From contig NC_046681.1 in assembly GCF_009870125.1 (NCBI RefSeq), forward strand, positions 9,871,001 through 9,935,000: DNA of 64,000 bases. Reading direction: 5' to 3'. How positions within the stretch are numbered: the stretch's first letter is position 1; every line of letters starts with the position of its first letter. The notes beneath the pieces are model-generated. The model was not told where the DNA came from. It ran no database searches and saw only the letters and a program-made list of their open reading frames with translations. Origin of the DNA: Drosophila pseudoobscura. Its lineage: Eukaryota; Arthropoda; Insecta; Diptera; Drosophilidae. Positions 57,502 through 64,000 of the stretch are shown one piece after another. A program made the position numbers and the translations under genes.

Positions 57502-60500
57502 CTACCAGTCGGGCGGCTGAAATATTAGCTCCGTTACGAGGTTGTCGCAGCTGTTCCTACGCTGCGCCCGACTCGATCCGGTTGCTGGTGTGTCCCTGTG
57601 CCGCTCCAATGGCAGTTCATTGTCACTGTCGCTTTCTCCTTCGGCCTCGGCCGCATCATCCTCCTCCTCTGTATCGGCCTCAGCCTCATCGTCCGCAGCG
57701 CGCCGCCTGCGTTGTTTGGCTCGTGTCTTGGTTGGCTTCGAAGAGCGATACTTTTGCCAGAACTTTGCCGGCTGGGCAAAGTCAATGTAGCTGGGAAAGC
57801 GCATTGCCAAAGCCTGGCACAAGTTGTCAAAGGAATGCTGAAGTTCGGGGCTCATTACCGATTGAAGGTTGCTGTATGTTTCCTCCACATAACGCAGACA
57901 ACGTTCCAATTGTTTGAGCTGCATACGGAAATATATATGATGAGGAACTATAATAATTTAATGCTGATTTCTAAATCAAAATCTGGCTCACTGGCTCATC
58001 CAAGTCGACACGTTGACGTCCACGTCCTCTCGCTGGGGGTGCCCCTGCAGCTGCTCCTGCTGATGATGTTGAAGGATTGGGGGCAGGTGCTGGTGCCTCT
58101 GATTCCTGTTCTCCTTCATCGCTATTCTCACCATCAGGACGGGCACCTTGCTGTCTGCCTTTACCCTTGGTGAGGTAGCAAATGCGACGCATAATGAAGA
58201 GGATGTCCTGGACCACGGCCAAGGCGCCGGGGGCACTCACAAATGCTTCATCCTTGCTTTTCTCTGAATAGAAAGAAACACCAGGGTTAAATGAGAGACA
58301 CACACAGCTACCTTCAGCTTACCCGCCAGCAGCTTTAGTTGTCCAAAGTACAGCAGCAGCGTGTGTTCATCTATCGTGGACATAATGTGGTTATAGAGCA
58401 GTCTGCGGCTTTTTACCATCTTGGCACCCTTCAGCGGCGACTGGTAGCGTTTGTTAATCGGATCCACACCCTTCAGATAGGGCTGGCCATTGAGATAGAA
58501 CGGAGATTCTCTGAGGCAATGAACAAACACTGTCTTGTCGTACAGCCGTTTGTAACGAATGAAGAATGCATCCGCCTCTCGGGCTACCTCAGCGCTGTCG
58601 TCAACCAGGGCGGCCAGCATGGAAATGAGAATGGGTCCTTTTAGCTTAATGATGCCCGAGAGAATCACGTCCTTCACACAGCGGAATGTTCGCACCCGTG
58701 TCATCGCATACTTTGAGTGCATTTTGGCTAGAATACACTGGAAATTTCGCTCCAATATGTTCGGATGCTTCTTCCCCAGATCATTGATGGCTATGAGGGT
58801 TGTATTGATAATTTGCGGCCGGTCGTTCTTGGTTAATATGGTCTGATAGAGCTCCGACACCTCGCTGGCCAGACGATGCTCTCGCAGACACAGACGTCCA
58901 GCTATCACGATCATCCAGTTGGTCATGCGTTCGTTATCCGTGTCGAACCCAGACTCCTTCAGCTTGGTGCACTCTCGCAGGTACTTGAATACGATCTCCT
59001 TGATGCGAGTGTCTACCGTCTGCGGCAGCATTACCAGTATTTCCGTGTACGCGCCCAACAGGCACTGCAAACGCGTATGCTCATGCTGAAAATTGTTGGC
59101 GCTCTCCAAGATGCCCTCCGTGAGATCATCCAGCAATGTCAGCTGCCAGTTTGGAGGGGCATCCGAGTCAGCGGACGGCCCTTGACTGTCGGACAAATGA
59201 TGGATTTGATTGATCAGATTCACAGCACTCGAAATGAGACCCAGCCAAATATTGCCCGTTCGCAAGGCCTCGAGTAGACGCTGAAAGAGCTGATTCAACG
59301 CCGGCTTGGAGAAGTTGGACAGACAGCAAATGATCAGCTGCAGGGCCAGCACTTGGTTGGCCTTCATGTTGTACGAGGAGAGGCCGTTGAAAATGACAAT
59401 CAGGGCATCCATGTTGTTGGTGATGCGGCTGGAGAGCAGTAGCAACAGGGCCCAGGCATCCGTGTCCGTTGATGTGGATAAATGCGATATGATTATATTT
59501 ACCAGCTTAGTTCTGTAAGGAATGGAAGATGCCCTAAATTCTAGTACATTTTCTTAGAGCAACCACTTTCTTACGTGACGATAGTCTCCCTCTCCAAAAG
59601 CATAGCAAATCGCTCCTGCAGATAGGCTCGGGGCTGCGTCATCATCAACGTATTAACAATACGCCATGGCATAAAATGCTTTGGTTCATTCGAATACTCC
59701 ATCGGTTGGATGTTCTTAAGCACTATTTTATCGAAACTCTGCAAAGAAACGAACATCTATAGGGGAACCGAACCTATGGTTTATTTAGGGGATTTCTCTT
59801 ACCTGAATGGCTAGCTTTTGCAGAGCCACATCCTCGTCGCCAAGCAGACATGCCCAAATGCGACAATACACACAAATCAAAGCGAAACAATTGGAATAGG
59901 CCTCCAGGAGGGTTTGCATTAATTCCAGAGCCGCTTTTCGTACAGAGGCCAGTCCGTCCACTGCCAACAGGGAGGTTTCTCGCACGAAATTCGTATTGTA
60001 GATGATCAAAGGATTTACCAGCACCAAGCGTTCGAGCAGAGCTATGCCCGAGGTGCGGGCCAAACCGTTGTCTGCATCCAGGAAGCGCTCGTAGACTATT
60101 TTGGGGAGATTCTTGACCTCTGCCTCCAGTTGTTCATAGCCCTCAAAACTGTAGGCACCCTGCACAATGGCCGGCTTCTCGAAGCGCAGCTCATGCTGTT
60201 CAGCAGACGGCTCGGCCAGAGTCTCCACATCAGTGGCATCGAACTGAACGAAACGGATGCTCTCTTGTAGTATTTTGGTAGTCCTTGGCGATCCCTGCTT
60301 CAGCGCCGAAATGAGCACTTGACAGGCCTTCCGACGCACGCTGAAGGTTCTGTCGTTGAGGCAACGTATCACTTCCTGCAGCAGGCGGACTTCTCGCGGA
60401 ACCTTGGACACCTCGTGGCGAAAAATGCTCCACTCGACTTCGGTTTGTTGGAGCAGGAAGCGTTCAATAAGATCTAGGGCACGGGTTTGGATGCCCACCG

Positions 60501-60976
60501 CATCGTCTGCTTTAACGGCTTCCAAGAGGAAATCTGCACATGACTTATTGCATTTGGCATAGAGAATTCTGTCGTATTTGGCCGCATAGCCAATAGCAAT
60601 CTTCTCATCACTGGCTTTCCACTGCAAAATGCGAAACAAACGCGATTTTAGTCGTTTCGTTGAATTTTGTTTTAATCTGATCTACTTACCGCCTTTAGGG
60701 GATTGGACACCACACACTTAATATAGACGTGCAATATTTGGGCTAATATGTCGGGATATTTGTCTATGAGCTGAATAAACCAATCCGATATGTGCTCGCC
60801 AGTCTGCATGGGCCCGGCCCGTCGTCCGCTGCCAATGTTCTGCGGACTGTCCGTGAATATGTGCATGGGGAATGATTGCCGCATTATTAAATGCAGTGTG
60901 TCATAGACGTCGCCATTGTGCTCGTTGGTTATTTCGCCAAATAGTTCGTAGCATTTCGCGTGCAGTGCAGGAGCAC
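57502..60976 (-). CDS. Cap-D3: condensin II subunit Cap-D3 (5' end not found)
   Basis: HEAT-repeat subunit of condensin II, nuclear, for chromosome compaction. Exons on the minus strand: 60976-60690, 60621-59803, 59738-59575, 59512-58323, 58263-57992 and 57918-57502; phases agree and encode about 1,049 residues. HEAT-like helices run through most of it (for example VRRKACQVLISALKQ, ASVRKAALELMQTLL, VLALQLIICCLSNF, VAREADAFFIRY). The C-terminal third has an SPLKGAKMVKSRRLLYNHI segment like the family's conserved end, then acidic and basic low-complexity stretches. The first exon begins at an acceptor (CTTTTTAG before 60976) in phase 2, so the protein starts further upstream; no matching exon is visible before Coq6 begins at 61145. 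The N-terminus is therefore missing here. Stromalin (SA) was considered and fits less well. Confidence 0.82.
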
Positions 60977-61144
60977 CTAAAAAGCGTTAACAAATTTAAA
61001 TGAGTAATCGATAACAAAACAGCTGACATTCGCAGAGCTGTCAACATTCAAGACAAAGAGTTTCCACCTCGCCGTAAAAAACTAAAGGCAGGAAATAACT
61101 TAAATAATTGCGAAATTATAACAATTTGTTTGTTTGCAGAACTC
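60977..61144. promoter_or_regulatory. Coq6/Cap-D3 spacer with DRE-like site
   Basis: 168-bp spacer with ATCGATA (61007-61013), seven of eight positions of the DRE palindrome, and a possible Coq6 acceptor (TTTGTTTGCAG ending at 61139) that would give Coq6 a short 5' UTR intron. The compact head-to-head layout suggests a shared promoter. Confidence 0.4.
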
Positions 61145-62560
61145 ATGTTAAGCTTATTTCTGCACAATGGAGGGGCGGCATCCAAAGGGCAGCTGCGTTG
61201 CGTTGCGGCACGTCTTCTGTCCACGACAGCGACCACAAATGCCCCAACAACGACAACGCCGGGATCGGAACACTTTGATATCATCATTGGAGGCGGCGGT
61301 CTAGTGGGCACCACCTTGGCGGCAGCTCTGGCCAAGAATGACACACTGGCGGATAAGAGGGTGTTGCTGCTGGAGGGAGCTGGTGAATTTAAGGGATTCG
61401 ATGCCAGTAGTCCGTACCAGAACCGCGTGTCGGCCATCAACAGGAACTCCATAGAACTGTTCAAGTCGATTGGCGCCTGGTCGCACATTGAGACGACCCG
61501 CTTCAAGCCCGTAAAGCAGATGCAGGTCTGGGAGTCCAACAGCGATGCACTTATCCAGTTCCAGCACGACAATTTTGCAAGCGATGTGGCCTGCATCATC
61601 GAGAATGATCTGATCCTCGATGCGGTATATGCTCGCGTCCGAGAGGCAGCTAATGTCCAAATCCTAAATAAAGCCAGGATCGAGTGTGTGCGTTTGCCGA
61701 AGGATACTAGTGGAAGCCACTCCGAGCTTCAGCTACAGGATGGACGCTCCTTCTCGTGCGAACTGCTCATTGGGGCCGACGGAGCCAACTCCATTGTGCG
61801 CAAGGAAATGGGAGTGGATGTCTTCTCGATGAACTACGATCGCATGGGCCTGGTGGCCACTCTGGAGCTGGGCGACGATGTCTGCGATAACTCTGTGGCC
61901 TGGCAGCGTTTCCTGCCCAATGGACCTGTGGCTCTGCTTCCGCTGAACGAAAAACTCAGTTCCCTGGTGTGGAGCACAACAGTGTCGCAGGCCAAGCATC
62001 TTAAGGACCTACCGCCGGCAGAGTTTGTGGATGCCTTGAACGAAGCCTTCTGCCGCCAGTATGCCCGCGTGGAGCTGGCCGACAAGGCTGTGCAGGCGCT
62101 CAACTCATTTTTCGGCCAGCAGGCCACGCAGAACCAGCTGCAATATCCGCCCCGAGTGTGCGCCGTTAAGGATGGGTCGCGAGCTACCTTTCCGCTGGGC
62201 TTTTTGCATGCCTCCTCGTATGTGTGCAGTGGTGCCGCTCTAGTGGGCGATGCCGCGCATCGGGTCCATCCCCTGGCCGGCCAAGGCGTCAATCTGGGCT
62301 TCAGTGATGTGCGCCATCTTGTCGAGTCTCTGGCCGCCGGCGCCTATGCTGGTTTTAAGCTGGGCGATAAGCAGCATCTCATCAAGTACGAGCGCAAATG
62401 CCTGGCCAAGAATGTGCCCATAATGCTGGGCGTCCATGGATTGCACGCGCTCTATTCCACCGAGTTCAGTCCCGTGGTCCTGCTGCGAAGTCTGGGAGTC
62501 CAACTCACACAGAATTTGCCACCCATCAAGAACCTGTTCATGAAGGGGGCCATGGGTTAA
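61145..62560 (+). CDS. Coq6: ubiquinone biosynthesis monooxygenase Coq6
   Basis: FAD-dependent hydroxylase of the mitochondrial ubiquinone pathway (C5 ring hydroxylation). Intronless coding frame, 471 residues, the family length (human 468). Basic, Ser/Thr-rich targeting sequence (1-45); the FAD Rossmann motif IIGGGGLVGTTLA (about 50-62); the second FAD motif LLIGADGANSIVRKEMG (about 205-220); and GDAAHRVHPLAGQGVNLGF (about 370-390). ATG at 61145 is the first in frame. Divergent from Cap-D3 across 168 bp. Poly(A) signal AATAAA at 62627. Confidence 0.95.
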   Translation: MLSLFLHNGGAASKGQLRCVAARLLSTTATTNAPTTTTPGSEHFDIIIGGGGLVGTTLAAALAKNDTLADKRVLLLEGAGEFKGFDASSPYQNRVSAINRNSIELFKSIGAWSHIETTRFKPVKQMQVWESNSDALIQFQHDNFASDVACIIENDLILDAVYARVREAANVQILNKARIECVRLPKDTSGSHSELQLQDGRSFSCELLIGADGANSIVRKEMGVDVFSMNYDRMGLVATLELGDDVCDNSVAWQRFLPNGPVALLPLNEKLSSLVWSTTVSQAKHLKDLPPAEFVDALNEAFCRQYARVELADKAVQALNSFFGQQATQNQLQYPPRVCAVKDGSRATFPLGFLHASSYVCSGAALVGDAAHRVHPLAGQGVNLGFSDVRHLVESLAAGAYAGFKLGDKQHLIKYERKCLAKNVPIMLGVHGLHALYSTEFSPVVLLRSLGVQLTQNLPPIKNLFMKGAMG

Positions 62561-63124
62561 ACAAAAGAAGACGCCAAGCGCCAAGGGGAATTTAAATTTT
62601 AAGCGTTTACAGTTTTTATAGTACGAAATAAAATCGAGTTAATCGAGTCCATGGTCAGTTTAGAAAACACTCCTTAAGAGCTATGTCAATGGTTTTCTTT
62701 AGTAATATGTATATATACTTTGTGCAAATAATTAGGTATTAATTTGTTGGATAATTGCTTTTGTGGGTACTATCTGTTCATTCTCTTTCTCGGAATGTTT
62801 TTAAAACAAACGACTTTTGTTCGTTTTTCAATTCTATGGGATTCTCTTTTACAACATTCACTTGTGCGTATCGAGCATCATGTGGGAACAGTTGGCTGAA
62901 AGTACTAATTATACGCGTTTTTAAGTCCGCAGAATTTATCTAGAGAGCAGAACAAAGTCTTAAAACTAATTTTTGATCATTCGTTGCGGAATAGTTTTCT
63001 GTTGGTGGAGGATACGTTTTAAGGCACGTTTTTGGCTTTTCTCTTTAAGGATAACTTAATCTACAAACATTTGGCATGCTAAAATTCTTGGGAAGTTCAT
63101 TAGAGAGCTTTTTCCGTCTTCTTC
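62561..63124. other. convergent 3' region, Coq6 and collagen galactosyltransferase
   Basis: AT-rich sequence with the Coq6 poly(A) signal (62627-62632). The frame at 62755-62943 is hydrophobic and of ordinary composition, with no family resemblance. No gene supported. Confidence 0.4.
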
Positions 63125-64000
63125 TTAGAGCTCTTGGTGAGTTTTGCCTGGCAGTACATTGGACAAACTCTCGCCCATTTTCAACTGCTGCTCGAGTATG
63201 CCGTCGTCGCCTTTCTTCACAAACACTTGCTCGCGATCGCTCTTCAGACGCGCCACACCTTCAGTGGTTTGCACATTTATCTGCTGGGAGTCCTCCGTGT
63301 CCGAAATGTAGCCTGATTCGCCTGTGTAGTGTATGGGATAGAGCAGCAAGGGGGCGGCACTCAAGGCGATGAGGTCGCGCTTCTTGAAGGCAGCGGTCCA
63401 GGTCTTGTTGGGATGGCGATCAAACATCACCGGCAGGAACTCATCAACGGGTATTAACTTCTCGAGTGGCTTGGCAGCAAGCAGTTTCAGGGCGCCTTGG
63501 AGAGAGAGGACATAGCCGAGGGTCCAGTAGGAATAGCCAGCATGGACGAGACTATCGGCATCGGCTACCCACGGTTCGCTCTCTTCCTTGAGACGCTTGC
63601 GTCCGAAGTAGATGAGATCGTACTCCACCACGCTCCTTGCCTGATTCAGTACACGCACGGCATTGGCCCGGAAGTACGGATCGAAACGTATGTCGTCCTC
63701 GAGGATGAGCACTTCTTTTAGCTCGAGCTGCACCATTCGCACCCAGATGCGGTAGTGGCTGAGGAAGCAGCCAATCTCGCCCATGGTCATGGCGCGATGA
63801 TGGTAGGGATCCTCGTAGCCGGGAAGGAATCGTATCCCCATCTCCTGCACACGATCCGAGTTCAATTCTTTGCCATCGACGGCGGGAAAGTGTTCCACCT
63901 GCAGACCAATTTCCTCAAACAGATTCTCCATCTTTTGACGCCTCTCCGGCCGTCGTTCCAGATTGATCATGAATATGTGATCGAGGGTCAGCTTTGTCTT
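63125..64000 (-). CDS. procollagen galactosyltransferase (GT25), 3' part, runs off the window
   Basis: C-terminal 291 residues; the coding frame is open to the window edge and the 5' end lies beyond. Transfers galactose to hydroxylysine of collagens in the endoplasmic reticulum (COLGALT family; the D. melanogaster counterpart at 25E is CG31915). Motifs: HIFMINLERRPERR, FPAVDGKELN, GEIGCFLSHYRIW, ILEDDIRFDPYF (the DxD-type acidic site), HAGYSYWTLGYVLSLQGA and IPVDEFLPVMF, all in GT25 order. The last four residues are HQEL, a variant of the KDEL/HDEL retention signal (human COLGALT1 ends RDEL). Stop TAA at 63125-63127. Confidence 0.93.
   Translation of the reverse strand, partial: KTKLTLDHIFMINLERRPERRQKMENLFEEIGLQVEHFPAVDGKELNSDRVQEMGIRFLPGYEDPYHHRAMTMGEIGCFLSHYRIWVRMVQLELKEVLILEDDIRFDPYFRANAVRVLNQARSVVEYDLIYFGRKRLKEESEPWVADADSLVHAGYSYWTLGYVLSLQGALKLLAAKPLEKLIPVDEFLPVMFDRHPNKTWTAAFKKRDLIALSAAPLLLYPIHYTGESGYISDTEDSQQINVQTTEGVARLKSDREQVFVKKGDDGILEQQLKMGESLSNVLPGKTHQEL

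Noticed and set aside
57502-60976. Stromalin/SA (cohesin) as the identity of the HEAT-repeat gene
   Set aside because: The C-terminal order of segments and the 25E neighbourhood fit condensin D3; no STAG-type motif seen.
1-64000. tRNA, rRNA, CRISPR or bacterial-type operon features
   Set aside because: No tRNA-like A/B box arrangement, rRNA or spaced repeat array found; the window is eukaryotic.

Overview
The window is animal nuclear DNA, and the genes identify it as Drosophila. Genes have short GT-AG introns, flanks are AT-rich, promoters carry fly core motifs (TATCGATA/CGATA, TATA boxes, M1BP motif 1), and two degenerate DINE-1/INE-1 type Helitron fragments are present. The identifiable genes belong to Muller element B (2L of D. 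melanogaster). I cannot name the species. Exon coordinates come from reading splice sites and checking that phases agree.

Left block (about 1-36.2 kb), matching genes of polytene region 39B: mitochondrial aconitase (+), a small MADF-domain gene (+), GMP synthetase bur (-), Mcm10 (+) divergent from bur, the receptor tyrosine kinase Ret (-) with an 8.1-kb first intron behind its signal-peptide exon, and a three-LIM-domain gene (-). The Ret intron and 5' flank hold the two Helitron fragments and an AT-rich 27-bp minisatellite.

Middle (36.2-43.4 kb): two genes I cannot assign to a family, on opposite strands, each compact and with a TATA box. Left of them is 39B content and right of them is 25E-26A content, so a rearrangement junction relative to D. 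melanogaster lies in this interval.

Right block (43.4-64 kb), 25E-26A content: glucosamine-6-phosphate isomerase (-), Lamin Dm0 (-) divergent from the mRNA-export helicase Hel25E (+) across a promoter rich in CGATA and GGTATATTT motifs, a GH99-type protein that lacks both catalytic glutamates (+), a tombola-like CXC protein (+), condensin II subunit Cap-D3 (-), the ubiquinone monooxygenase Coq6 (+) divergent from it, and the 3' part of a collagen galactosyltransferase (-) running off the window.

There is no operon-like system; these are mostly housekeeping genes (TCA cycle, purine synthesis, DNA replication, nuclear lamina, mRNA export, chromosome condensation, ubiquinone) plus a signalling receptor. 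The observations most worth checking are the predicted inactive GH99 protein, repeated acceptor-like segments behind the MADF gene, the unfound 5' end of Cap-D3, the stop-free 51-bp intron of the tombola-like gene, and the two orphan genes.
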